Shown one piece after another: positions 35,554 through 43,916 of a DNA stretch of 64,000 nucleotides (the first letter of the stretch is position 1; each line of letters begins with the position of its first letter). Source of the stretch: Desulfosporosinus youngiae DSM 17734 (lineage in GTDB: Bacteria; Bacillota; Desulfitobacteriia; Desulfitobacteriales; Desulfitobacteriaceae). A program made the translations under genes and the position numbers. Location of the stretch: contig NZ_CM001441.1 of the NCBI RefSeq assembly GCF_000244895.1, positions 4,120,198-4,184,197 on the forward strand. The letters are read 5' to 3'. The notes beneath the pieces are model-generated. The model saw nothing but the letters and a program-made list of their open reading frames with translations. It was not told the DNA's origin and made no database searches.

Positions 35554-35616
35554 TGTCATCCTTGAGCTTAAGCGAAGGATCTAGATCCTTCACTCGTTCC
35601 TCCTTCAGGATGACAT
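35554..35616. repeat. Short palindromic intergenic repeat
   Basis: An imperfect palindrome of about 63 bp has outer arms TGTCATCC and GGATGACA and centre AAGGATCTAGATCCTT. Shorter pieces of the same motif occur at about 39808-39822 (GTCATCCTGAG) and 41347-41360 (CTCAGGATGACA), all in the gaps of the hut/transporter region. It is similar in style to the short GTCATCCTGAG-type repeats seen in many genomes. Confidence 0.6.
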
Positions 35617-35696
35617 AGCGCTTAAGTTGCTTTTATAGCAATGACAAACAAAAGAACCTACCTAGTCCCCAAAACTTATAAATTCTGATAGACCAA

Positions 35697-35740
35697 AAAA
35701 GATACCCGGCGTTAAGCCAGATATCTTTTGGGTATCTTTT
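35697..35740 (-). terminator. Terminator after the sigma factor gene
   Basis: On the minus strand AGATACCC pairs with GGGTATCT and is followed by TTTTTTGG. It lies between the sigma-factor stop and the cyclodeaminase-homologue gene, so these are separate transcripts. Confidence 0.7.
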
Positions 35741-35805
35741 AGGCATCTATTGTATAAGACACATTTTATTAATTAAATACTTCAAATAAAAGAATGACAA
35801 TATTA

Positions 35806-36345
35806 TTATAATGCTATTTTCGCTGCCCGGTTTCTTATTAATTGTCTGCCCCGATATATTCTTGTTTCCACTGTACGAATATTTAAACCGGTTATTTGGG
35901 CAATTTGCACATAACTGTAGTTATGATAATAGTGGAGTAATAAGACTTCTTTGTATTTATCCTCCAGGTTATCCAATACATTCTTTATTTCTTTAACATT
36001 TTCCTTTTTCAAATACATTTCCTCGGGAGTAATATCGTCTTTGTAGTCTATATTATCTTCAATAGAAACACTGATATATTTATTTTTACGCTCCCAGTTG
36101 CGATATCTATTGGTAGCGATTGTATACAGCCAGGACCTTATTTTTGAGGGGTTTTTTAACTTATTTAATGACAAGAACGCTTTAAGAAAAACTCCCTGGG
36201 TCACACCCTTCGCATCCTCTGGATCGCAGCCAATCTTACAAATATACAGATATACTTGTGTCTGGTATTTTTTCACCAACTCATCGTATGCTTTGTTATC
36301 ACCCATTAAAGTCATATTTACCAGCTCAAGATCAGTCAATTCCAT
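35806..36345 (-). CDS. Sigma-70 family (ECF-like) RNA polymerase sigma factor
   Basis: This 179-aa protein has region 2 (YDELVKKYQTQVYLYICKIG to SWLYTIATNRYRNWERK) and region 4 (LEDKYKEVLLLHYYHNYSYVQIAQITGLNIRTVETRIYRG), with regions 1 and 3 missing as in extracytoplasmic-function sigma factors. No anti-sigma gene follows, and its own terminator ends the transcript. It sits between the tricarboxylate transporter genes and the hut genes and could control either. This is inference only. Confidence 0.9.
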   Translation of the reverse strand: MELTDLELVNMTLMGDNKAYDELVKKYQTQVYLYICKIGCDPEDAKGVTQGVFLKAFLSLNKLKNPSKIRSWLYTIATNRYRNWERKNKYISVSIEDNIDYKDDITPEEMYLKKENVKEIKNVLDNLEDKYKEVLLLHYYHNYSYVQIAQITGLNIRTVETRIYRGRQLIRNRAAKIAL

Positions 36346-36495
36346 ACAGAGACCCCCTCAATAAGTCTGAATTATGTTAAAATAAATTAACATTGCCTAA
36401 AACAAGCAGCAATTTAAATTTCAACATTTATTAATTGTACAGCAGCTTAATATATTTATAAAGAAATAAATATTTATAAATTTGTATCTACCCTG

Positions 36496-36534
36496 CCCTA
36501 AAAACCACAGAACAAACCTCTGTGGTTTTTAGGG
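36496..36534 (-). terminator. Terminator after tctA
   Basis: The arms CCCTAAAAACCACAGA and TCTGTGGTTTTTAGGG (16 bp) lie 18 nt after the tctA stop. The stem's own T stretch provides the U-rich side. Confidence 0.8.
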
Positions 36535-36551
36535 ATTGCTTTTATATCAGC

Positions 36552-38033
36552 CTATTTATTGGGGGATTTTAGTAAAAAATACAATATAGCCACAGTTAAT
36601 ATGATTAACGTAAGACTAATGGGCCTTTGGAAAAAAATGAGCGGGTTCATATCTGCGGAAATAAGAGCCCTTCTAAAATTGGGTTCAATAATCGGGCCCA
36701 GAACTAATCCCAAGACAATTGGCGGCACCGGAAAACCATATTTCATCAGAATAAATCCAACAATACCCATAATCATTAAGATTTGAACATCAAAATATGA
36801 GCTTCCGTTGGCATATCCTCCCACGACACATAGGACTATGATCAGGGGAATTAAGATAGGCTGCGGGGTTTTTACCAAATAGGGAAACATTTTACTGGCT
36901 AATAAACCTAAACCTAACATGAATAAATTGGCAATAATCAGGATGATTAAAATGGAGGCAACCAAACCGTAATTCTGTTCTATCAGCATCGGCCCTGGGG
37001 TGATACCCTGTACCATCAGGGCACCTAATAAAATAGCTGTTACGGTATCTCCAGGGATGCCCAAGGTCAATAAGGGAATCATCGCCCCGCCGGTTACGGC
37101 GTTATTCGAGGCCTCACTGGCAATTATTCCTTCCGGAATTCCCGTCCCAAAATCTTTAGCATTTTTTGAACCTCTTTTTGCTTCGTTATAGCTGACCCAT
37201 GAGGCAATAGTGGGTCCTGTACCGGGTAATGCCCCAATCAGAGTACCGATTACAGCGCTTTTTACCAGCAGCCACTTGTATTTAAAACAATCTTTTAAAT
37301 TAGTTAATACCTTGTTTACCTTCAATATATTTTGCGTATTGATATCAGAGAAATCCTCTACCTTTAACAGAACCTCTGTAATAGCAAAAAAACCAATCAG
37401 CGCCGGAACTAAGGCGATACCTCCGCTCAAATTTGGGTTTCCAAAGGTAAAGCGCAGTACACCACTGATGGGGTCCATGCCAATAGATCCTAGAAGCATG
37501 CCGAAAATTGCTGCGGCAATTCCTTTAACGATAGATTTTCCGGAAACACTGGCCACACATACCAAGCCTAAAACTCCGATGGCAAAATACTCTGCAGAAC
37601 CAAATTTTGTTGCCAAATTCCCTAATAAAGGGGCAAACAATACTAAGGCAACTGCGGAAAAAATGCCGCCAAAAACTGATGAAACGGTTGACAAGGCTAA
37701 GGCCTCTCCCGCTCTGCCCTTTGCCGCCATTGGATAACCGTCCATAATGGTCGCAGCGTTTCCCGGAGCACCAGGTGTTTTAATCAAAATTGCCGGAATA
37801 CTCCCCGCAAAGTATCCGCCACAAAAAAGACCCAATAAAAGTGCCATAGAAACTTCAAAAGACATATAAAAGGTCAAAGGAGTAAATATCGCCACACCTG
37901 TTGTTGCTGTCAAGCCCGGCAGCGCCCCAAACACTATTCCTACGAAAACGCCGATTAATATCCAAAGAAGAGTTTCCGGTGAAATTGTCCTTATAATTGC
38001 CTCTTGAAGCTGCTGTATCATGTCAATCTGCAT
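36552..38033 (-). CDS. Tripartite tricarboxylate transporter, large permease TctA
   Basis: This 493-aa membrane protein with about 12 helices is the large subunit of a TctABC secondary transporter. The conserved first signature GALPGLTATTGVAIFTPLTF and the second GALPGTGPTIASWVSYNEAKR are both present, as is IPGDTVTAILLGALMVQGITPGP. It follows tctB by 14 bp in the order tctC-tctB-tctA. Such systems take up di- and tricarboxylates or aromatic acids with sodium or protons. The substrate here is unknown. Confidence 0.93.
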   Translation of the reverse strand: MQIDMIQQLQEAIIRTISPETLLWILIGVFVGIVFGALPGLTATTGVAIFTPLTFYMSFEVSMALLLGLFCGGYFAGSIPAILIKTPGAPGNAATIMDGYPMAAKGRAGEALALSTVSSVFGGIFSAVALVLFAPLLGNLATKFGSAEYFAIGVLGLVCVASVSGKSIVKGIAAAIFGMLLGSIGMDPISGVLRFTFGNPNLSGGIALVPALIGFFAITEVLLKVEDFSDINTQNILKVNKVLTNLKDCFKYKWLLVKSAVIGTLIGALPGTGPTIASWVSYNEAKRGSKNAKDFGTGIPEGIIASEASNNAVTGGAMIPLLTLGIPGDTVTAILLGALMVQGITPGPMLIEQNYGLVASILIILIIANLFMLGLGLLASKMFPYLVKTPQPILIPLIIVLCVVGGYANGSSYFDVQILMIMGIVGFILMKYGFPVPPIVLGLVLGPIIEPNFRRALISADMNPLIFFQRPISLTLIILTVAILYFLLKSPNK

Positions 38034-38047
38034 CTTTTATCCCCCTG

Positions 38048-38476
38048 TTACACGATTGCAGTCTTAAAAACATAAACAAATAACCAATAAATAATAAAGG
38101 TACTGGAAGCAGGAACCAATATCAGTAAAACAGGTTTTCTGGTACCCAGAAAATACATGGTAAATAGAACAAATAGAAAAGTTGCAGCGCGAAAATGAAT
38201 GAGTTGCAGTAAAAAGATATAACTAAATAAAAGTACAATTATTGTTAAAAGCCTCTTATTTAGAAAGGAGGGTAAGGGAACCTTCTCACTCCTCCGCCAA
38301 CCCTGCCAAACTAGAATAAGTCCGCAAACACCTAAACAGGCAAATAAAAAGGTTGGATAAAAACCTGGGGATAATCCAAAGTCATCATTGGGAAGCTGTA
38401 TGGAAAAACCAACCCCCATCACTGATAACAGTACTAAACCTATCCCCATTGTGATGTCCTGATCTCGCATATGCAT
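38048..38476 (-). CDS. Tripartite tricarboxylate transporter, small subunit TctB
   Basis: This 142-aa protein has four predicted membrane helices, the form expected for the poorly conserved TctB subunit. It has a DFGLSPGFYPTFLFACLGVCG segment typical of the family. It lies between tctC and tctA on the same strand with short gaps. Assignment relies on topology and position. Confidence 0.85.
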   Translation of the reverse strand: MHMRDQDITMGIGLVLLSVMGVGFSIQLPNDDFGLSPGFYPTFLFACLGVCGLILVWQGWRRSEKVPLPSFLNKRLLTIIVLLFSYIFLLQLIHFRAATFLFVLFTMYFLGTRKPVLLILVPASSTFIIYWLFVYVFKTAIV

Positions 38477-38531
38477 AACACCTCTTTTGCAATTACAGTG
38501 GGGAGGACCTTAAAAAGGTCCTCCTCGTGAA

Positions 38532-39536
38532 TTATTTTGCTTTGCCTAATTCTTTTAAGATATTATAAGTCTTTTCAGCATCCTGTTTAACCCGCTCAGA
38601 GAATTCTTCTGAATTCAAGAAGGATGGCTGCAGGTTTAGTTTTTTCCATTGCTCCTGTACTTCCGGCATATCATAAATTTCTTTAAAGGTTTTTTCCAAG
38701 GTTTTAATTACTTCATCCGGAGTATCTTTAGGAGCAAAAGCCCCAAACCACACACCGGCAAGTAAATCATGCCCCTGTTCTGTAAAGGTAGGCACATCAG
38801 GCATGATGTCAAGTCGTTCCGGGCTGGTTGCACCTATTACTTTAATATCTCCGGAAGTATATTGGCCTACAAGTACACCTGCTCCCACGAATATTGCATC
38901 AACATCCTTGGAAAGAACTGCTGTCAAGGCAGGACCGCCGCCTTCATAGGGCATGACTTTCATATCAATTCCCAAATCCTTGCAAAAACCAAGCATGGTA
39001 ATATGCTGAATAGTTCCGGCACCCGGTACACTAACTCTTACTTTTCCAGGATTTGCTTTTGCATAATCTACAAACTCTGGTAATGTTCTAAATGGTGCAT
39101 TCTTGCCTACAGCTAGGGCAAGAGGTATTTCCGTAAATTGGGCAATAGGTTTAAAGCTTTCATAGCTAAAGCCTACTTCTTCCATATAGGGTTTTGCTGT
39201 AATTAAACCATAGGAACCATTTAATATCAAATGTCCGTCGGGAGCTGACTTGGCAACTTCGGCCGCACCGATGCTTCCGCCGCCGCCCGGTTTATTTACT
39301 ACTACCATTGGTTGGGACAATATTGAACCAACTCTGTCCGCCATGGTCCGTGCGCTCAGGTCCGAATTATCCCCAGCCGCATAAGGTACTATTAGTTGTA
39401 TTGCTTTTGTTGGGTAACCTGCTTGTGCCCCTTGATCCTCTTGTTTTTCCGGTCCAGTCTGAGGCGTATTGGATGTACATCCCACTACACCAAATACTAA
39501 TATTAGTATTAACAACACAAAGGAAAACTTCTTCAT
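38532..39536 (-). CDS. Tripartite tricarboxylate transporter substrate-binding lipoprotein TctC
   Basis: This 334-aa binding protein has a lipoprotein signal (VLLILILVFGVVGCTSN, lipid-modified Cys about residue 20) and a Bug/TctC domain. Family motifs are YPTKAIQLIVPYAAGDNSD, VVNKPGGGGSIGAAEVAKSAPDGH and MPDVPTFTEQGHDL. AAGGAGGAGG precedes the ATG. It captures a carboxylate outside the membrane for the TctAB permease. It is the first gene of the transporter operon, downstream of the UbiD gene. Confidence 0.94.
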   Translation of the reverse strand: MKKFSFVLLILILVFGVVGCTSNTPQTGPEKQEDQGAQAGYPTKAIQLIVPYAAGDNSDLSARTMADRVGSILSQPMVVVNKPGGGGSIGAAEVAKSAPDGHLILNGSYGLITAKPYMEEVGFSYESFKPIAQFTEIPLALAVGKNAPFRTLPEFVDYAKANPGKVRVSVPGAGTIQHITMLGFCKDLGIDMKVMPYEGGGPALTAVLSKDVDAIFVGAGVLVGQYTSGDIKVIGATSPERLDIMPDVPTFTEQGHDLLAGVWFGAFAPKDTPDEVIKTLEKTFKEIYDMPEVQEQWKKLNLQPSFLNSEEFSERVKQDAEKTYNILKELGKAK

Positions 39537-39649
39537 ATAAAATAACCTCCTCCTTGTAAATTAATTATACTACCTGCCTTAGCATTAGCTGTTTTTGCTT
39601 ACACCTCCTAAGCTGGAAAAACTATTCACATCATAATTTAAAATAGAAA

Positions 39650-39667
39650 AGCATCTAGACAGATGCT
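39650..39667 (-). terminator. Small terminator between ubiD-like gene and tctC
   Basis: AGCATCT pairs with AGATGCT over 7 bp with a 4-nt loop, followed on the minus strand by TTTTCTATTTT. The remainder of the 330-bp gap (39537-39866) is AT-rich and holds only a scrap of the GTCATCCTGAG repeat. Confidence 0.6.
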
Positions 39668-39866
39668 CTGCTTCTGCTAAATACTCTTAACTATTAGACA
39701 CATTTTAAAGAATATTTACTTCAAAAAATATAACCCAATTTCTATTTTTTTAACAGCCCTATTAGAGGTTGTTAAAAAATTGTAAAATTCGCAGGATAAT
39801 TAAGCACTATGTCATCCTGAGGGATGCATGTGGTGCTTTCAAAGCAATGACTTTACATCTCTCATA

Positions 39867-41243
39867 TCAATATCCAATATTTTTCAGCAATTTTTTCATT
39901 TTTTCTATTTGCTCTTCAGGTAAATATAAGCTCGTACCAGAAAAACCACTCAAGGGTTTAGTTGCATCAATGCCCATTTTAGATGACCTGCTTAATTCAT
40001 CACTTGAAGGATCAAGCGTACAGCCCATTCCCTGGTGCTGAGGAATAATTAAAACATCCCTGTCCGCCTGTACTCTGGTTGCCACCGCCCATAGTACACT
40101 AGTCTCGTCAGAAACATCAACGTCTTCATCAACTACGATAACCAGTTTAAGGTTATGATCAAGGGAAAGAGCTTTTATAATGGCTTGCACTGGCTGGCCT
40201 TCCGCAGACTTTTTCATAGAAATATAACAGTGGAAAAAGCCGCAGCCTGACATCGGAATATTTACTTTTTTTATATTGGGCAAGCCTTCATTTAAGGATT
40301 TTAATACATCGCCCTCTCTTTGTACCGCCATGATATTATTGTGCTCGGCGGACATACCACCTGTAATCGATTGGAATAAAGGATTATTTCGATAAGATAT
40401 TGATTTAACCCTAAATACATTTTCCGTACTCCTAAATGCAGCGTAGTTAGTAAACTCAGCAAATGGGCCTTCCTTCTCCCGTTCACCTGCCATGATTTCG
40501 CCCTCTATGACAATCTCCGACCAGTATGGGACTTGCACATCAATATCTTTACAATCAGCAAGCTCCACAGGTGCATCAAGCAAGCCACCAATTACGTCAA
40601 ACTTACCCTGGTCTAAGGGCAATACGGCCATTGCGCCCAATGATATGGCCGGATGAACACCAAATACCACAGCAGCCGGAAGATTCTTACCCGCTTCTTC
40701 TGCTCTGCGGTAATAATCCCATAGGCGTTTTCGAGAATGCAGGCTTATGCCCAATTTGTTTTTATCCTTTAACTGCATTCTATGATAGCCACATGTGGCA
40801 GCTCCGGTATCCGGATCCCTGGCAACTACTAAACCTCCGGTAATATATGGACCCGCATCAACGGGATAATGGGTAAATATAGGGAAATTATATAGGTTTA
40901 TCTGCTCATTGGTCCTATAATTATCATTAAACGGAGCATCTGGCAGCACCTTTGGCGTAAATCTATTCTTTACTCTTTTCGCACATTGCTTTACCAGTTC
41001 TTCTTCTTTTATGCCTAGGGAAAATGCGATGCTGTTCCTGGAGGCTAGAATATTTGTAACAACCGGAATGCTTGAATCTTTAATATGATTGAAGATCACA
41101 ATCGGCTGCCTGTTTTTCTTATCAAGCTCCTTTATTAACGCAGTAGGTTCATATCTTTTGTCTATTTCATGATTGATTCTTAATACTTCTCCTGGAAAAG
41201 CAGTCTCATATGCACTTATAAATTTTCGTAAATCCTGTGACAT
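39867..41243 (-). CDS. UbiD-family decarboxylase
   Basis: This 458-aa enzyme belongs to the UbiD/Fdc family, which uses prenylated FMN to decarboxylate or carboxylate aromatic and alpha,beta-unsaturated acids. The catalytic triad pattern can be seen: Arg155 in CGYHRMQLKD, and Glu258 and Glu263 in REKEGPFAEFT, with the same five-residue spacing as in known members. No UbiX-type cofactor gene is adjacent. It precedes the tctCBA transporter and lies in the same run of genes as hutU. The natural substrate is therefore likely an imported unsaturated or aromatic acid. Confidence 0.88.
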   Translation of the reverse strand: MSQDLRKFISAYETAFPGEVLRINHEIDKRYEPTALIKELDKKNRQPIVIFNHIKDSSIPVVTNILASRNSIAFSLGIKEEELVKQCAKRVKNRFTPKVLPDAPFNDNYRTNEQINLYNFPIFTHYPVDAGPYITGGLVVARDPDTGAATCGYHRMQLKDKNKLGISLHSRKRLWDYYRRAEEAGKNLPAAVVFGVHPAISLGAMAVLPLDQGKFDVIGGLLDAPVELADCKDIDVQVPYWSEIVIEGEIMAGEREKEGPFAEFTNYAAFRSTENVFRVKSISYRNNPLFQSITGGMSAEHNNIMAVQREGDVLKSLNEGLPNIKKVNIPMSGCGFFHCYISMKKSAEGQPVQAIIKALSLDHNLKLVIVVDEDVDVSDETSVLWAVATRVQADRDVLIIPQHQGMGCTLDPSSDELSRSSKMGIDATKPLSGFSGTSLYLPEEQIEKMKKLLKNIGY

Positions 41244-41449
41244 GTTAATTCCACCTTTTATTCACAATAAAAAGATAATCCAGTCAATCAGACCAGATTA
41301 TCCTCTCTACATATTAAGACAATTTATTTCTTGGAAATACTTCACGCTCAGGATGACAACTTCACAAAATCGTACTAATTCGCATTTTCCTACTAATGTT
41401 CATTAAAATATGTTTTAGGACCGCCCATTTCTTTGGCTTGTTGAGTATC

Positions 41450-41719
41450 AAGTGATTCTTAGCTTCAGATGGAGTTTGCCCAAGAGGAATACTTACTCCA
41501 GCTGAAGCTTAGAAGAACTTATCAAGGGACGTAGCAGCCGTTATCTCATCCTCACCGCTAAAGTTGTTCTGTCTAGTTTGCGGTTCGGCGAAAGCAACCT
41601 GCGCCGTTATGCTTTTCTTTGGAGTAGGCGGCTTGGGCGAAACCCTCACCCGGATTTCGTCACTGGATGCTTCGTACTTATAGAAGATGGGAGTTTTACG
41701 GCTGGTAGTCATCGGATAA
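41450..41719 (-). repeat. 270-bp palindrome-rich repeat, copy F (inverted copy of E)
   Basis: This is the reverse complement of the element at 11933-12203 with about five differences. It has the same terminal hairpin, the same unit nested in a hairpin loop and the same ends. Both copies share abrupt boundaries (ATCCGATGAC side and AAGTGATTCTTAGC side), which indicates recent duplication or transposition. It is immediately followed by another repeat (G). Confidence 0.75.
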
Positions 41720-41783
41720 ATTAAACTTACTAATTGGATTGTAATCTAAAATACCTCTTTTTGCTTTTGGCATTTTGATCAAT

Positions 41784-42060
41784 TCCGAGACTCCCACTTC
41801 TTTAAGTGGGTGTTCCGATTTCCACTTCGGTGACGAAAGCCTCCAGTACGATAGTCTCCTGCGGAGAGTATCGCCGGAGCCGTGATCCCTATAGGAATAC
41901 TTACCGGCGTAGGATAGGGTTTCGCCGAGCCGCCTTTCCCAATAGAAATCTTAGCGGCGAAGGAGGTAGAATCCCCTACCGAAGCCCCGATGTTCAGCTT
42001 TAGCGTAAGCGAGTTCACTTGCCCTCTTGCCCATGTCGGGCAGTCCTCCTGAACTCTAGT
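41784..42060 (+). repeat. Palindrome-rich repeat G with a nested 70-nt unit
   Basis: The element begins at an IS200/IS605-like end hairpin (CTCCCACTTCTTTAAGTGGG). It continues with a unit ACGAAAGCCTCC...GGGTTTCGCCGAGCCGCC whose loop holds a second, 70-nt unit (41847-41916). That inner unit is about 90% identical to the one nested in repeat C (29001-29070), which is in a different surrounding repeat. No ORF is present. It abuts the toxin gene stop. Confidence 0.75.
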
Positions 42061-42068
42061 ATATATTA

Positions 42069-42344
42069 TCAAAACAAATCGCTGTGAGTACCTGTTCTGG
42101 TAAGGGTCAAAACTAGAACATCGTTGTCAACCCTATAAATTAAAAGCCAGTCGGGAGTAATATGACATTCCCTATGCCCGGTCCAATCACCTGTTAACAT
42201 ATGGTCTTTATTTTTTTCCGGCAGCGGGATTCCGGCTGCCAACAGAGAAACAACACCCTGCAGTAACTGGATATTGTATCCTCGCTTAATAATTGTCTTT
42301 AAGTCCTTTTTGAATCTACCTGTCGATAGAATCTCATACTTCAT
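42069..42344 (-). CDS. YafQ-family mRNA interferase toxin
   Basis: This 91-aa RelE/YafQ-superfamily toxin cleaves mRNA at the ribosome. It has TGRFKKDLKTIIKRGYN, GDWTGHRECHITPDWLLIYRV and LTRTGTHSDLF. The second half contains the His and Asp residues of the YafQ active site and the C-terminal THSDLF motif. It overlaps the antitoxin gene by 11 nt (the stop of the antitoxin follows the toxin ATG), the usual coupled order. A decayed second copy lies at 51.5 kb. Confidence 0.92.
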   Translation of the reverse strand: MKYEILSTGRFKKDLKTIIKRGYNIQLLQGVVSLLAAGIPLPEKNKDHMLTGDWTGHRECHITPDWLLIYRVDNDVLVLTLTRTGTHSDLF

Positions 42345-42615
42345 TCTGGACCTCCGCTATCAGTTCTTCAAAACTTGAATAGCGTTTTGCACTTGGGTCA
42401 CGGCTTATTCTATTGGCTTCTTCTATAGCCGCTATCGTTTCCGAATTCGGAATATTCAAAGAAACTTCAAAGGGTATTTTCCCCTGCCGAACAGCTTGTC
42501 GGACGAAGACTGTGAGTGCCGTCGTCATATTCATACCCAATTCAGAGAAAAGCTGTTCTGCCTGCTCCTTAAGTTCTTTATCTATGCGAATGGTTAAATT
42601 TGTGGTTTCGGACAT
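42334..42615 (-). CDS. RelB/DinJ-family antitoxin
   Basis: This 93-aa protein has an N-terminal ribbon-helix-helix (TTNLTIRIDKELKEQAEQLF) and the DinJ helix SELGMNMTTALTVFVRQAV. The C-terminal half (SFEELIAEVQ) should wrap the toxin. It represses its own promoter in known systems. A 22-nt palindrome lies 48 nt upstream. A paralogue with about 85% identity is encoded at 51606-51926. Confidence 0.93.
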   Translation of the reverse strand: MSETTNLTIRIDKELKEQAEQLFSELGMNMTTALTVFVRQAVRQGKIPFEVSLNIPNSETIAAIEEANRISRDPSAKRYSSFEELIAEVQNEV

Positions 42616-42662
42616 TTAACTTCCCTCCCTTTACTATCATTATATATTTTAACACAAAAAAT

Positions 42663-42684
42663 GTGCATCGCAAATACAATGCAC
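42663..42684 (-). promoter_or_regulatory. Putative antitoxin operator
   Basis: An imperfect palindrome, GTGCATCGCA-AA-TACAATGCAC, lies 48 nt upstream of the dinJ-like gene. A matching perfect palindrome with the same outer arms (GTGCA/TGCAC) and spacing lies upstream of the second antitoxin (51943-51964). This supports a common autorepression site. Confidence 0.55.
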
Positions 42685-42838
42685 ATAAAAATAGTCTATC
42701 CTTCATATAGCTATAACTACTTTATTCTTTCAAACTTAAGTATTTTATCCTTTCTTCAGCTAACCTATTTTAGCCTTACTTTGATTGGTCTTTGTTGTTA
42801 ACCGCTGCCTGGGCGGCGGCTACACTTGCTTCAGCACT

Positions 42839-43783
42839 TTATACACGAAAAAATCTAAGAAACCGTTTATTAATACTGAAATCAAGGAAATTCTTCCTCG
42901 AAAAAGAGTATATCCCCAAGGCCATCCATATTAGTCCGAAGCTGATTAAATCTACCCTGCTAAAGTCTTCTTTAAACAAGAAGATCCCCAGGATAAGAGC
43001 AATGCTGGGAGCCAGATATTGAATAAACCCCAGGGTTGATAAGGGTACACATTTGGCTCCCTGGGCAAATAATAAAAGGGGTATGGCAGTTACCACTCCC
43101 GTAAGTACTACCAGTATTGAAACCTCCCAAGACAAGGCAACTAATGAACTCGTTCCTTCAACCTGTTTATAAACTATGTACCCTAAAGCCAGCGGGGCAA
43201 TAATCATAGTTTCCATGGTCAGACCGATAATTGAAGTAAGATTTGAAAGCTTCTTAACCAGCCCATATAAACCAAACGAAATTGCCAGCAACAGGGACAC
43301 CCAGGGAACCCTTCCATATTGAACCGTAATGATAATGACACCTAACAATGCTAATAATAACGAGACGATTTGCCAACGATCGATCCGCTCTTTCAAAACA
43401 ATGACACCTAATAGAACCGTGAATAAGGGATTAATATAATACCCCAGACTTGTCTCTATGACCCGGTTGCTGTTAACCGCCCAAATATAAATAAACCAGT
43501 TAGCAGTAATGAACAAGGCCCCCAGAGACACACTTAATATGGTTTTGCCGTTTGAAAAAGCATTTTTGAGATCTCCTAAGCCTCTGAGGATTATGAGAAT
43601 CAGCAACGAAAAAACGAAAGACCACAATATTCGGGAAGCAAGTATTTCACCTGCCCCGATTTGCTTCAAGGCTTTCCAAAACAAGGGAAGGATTCCCCAA
43701 ATCGTATAAGCCAAAATTGCATAGAGGACTCCCATCCTTTGAGATCGTTCACTTAGAGCACACATCAATTTATTCAACGACAA
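42839..43783 (-). CDS. rarD: RarD family EamA-type transporter
   Basis: This protein of about 310 aa with ten membrane helices is of the RarD subgroup of the drug/metabolite transporters. The subgroup signature is clear: YAILAYTIWGILPLFWKALKQI, GAGEILASRILWS, FIYIWAVNSNRVIETSLGYYINPLF and LGFIQYLAPSIALILGIFLFKE. RarD proteins relate to chloramphenicol sensitivity and amino-acid export in some bacteria. The start is uncertain among a TTG at 43783 and nearby codons. It stands alone. Confidence 0.9.
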   Translation of the reverse strand: MSLNKLMCALSERSQRMGVLYAILAYTIWGILPLFWKALKQIGAGEILASRILWSFVFSLLILIILRGLGDLKNAFSNGKTILSVSLGALFITANWFIYIWAVNSNRVIETSLGYYINPLFTVLLGVIVLKERIDRWQIVSLLLALLGVIIITVQYGRVPWVSLLLAISFGLYGLVKKLSNLTSIIGLTMETMIIAPLALGYIVYKQVEGTSSLVALSWEVSILVVLTGVVTAIPLLLFAQGAKCVPLSTLGFIQYLAPSIALILGIFLFKEDFSRVDLISFGLIWMALGIYSFSRKNFLDFSINKRFLRFFRV

Positions 43784-43916
43784 ACATCTCCAATCCAGCC
43801 ATTGACTTACATTCTACACGAAATAATTAAATAAGACTACCTCTTTCACATTTATCCTGCCCTCGAAAAAATCTAACGAGGAACCCCTCAAAAGACTACC
43901 CTGAAAAATCAAGACC

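Noticed and set aside
41784-42060. A CRISPR-like array in the repeat-rich region at 41.4-42.1 kb
   Set aside because: There are no regularly spaced direct repeats with unique spacers. The repeats are inverted hairpins nested in one another, and no cas genes are present.
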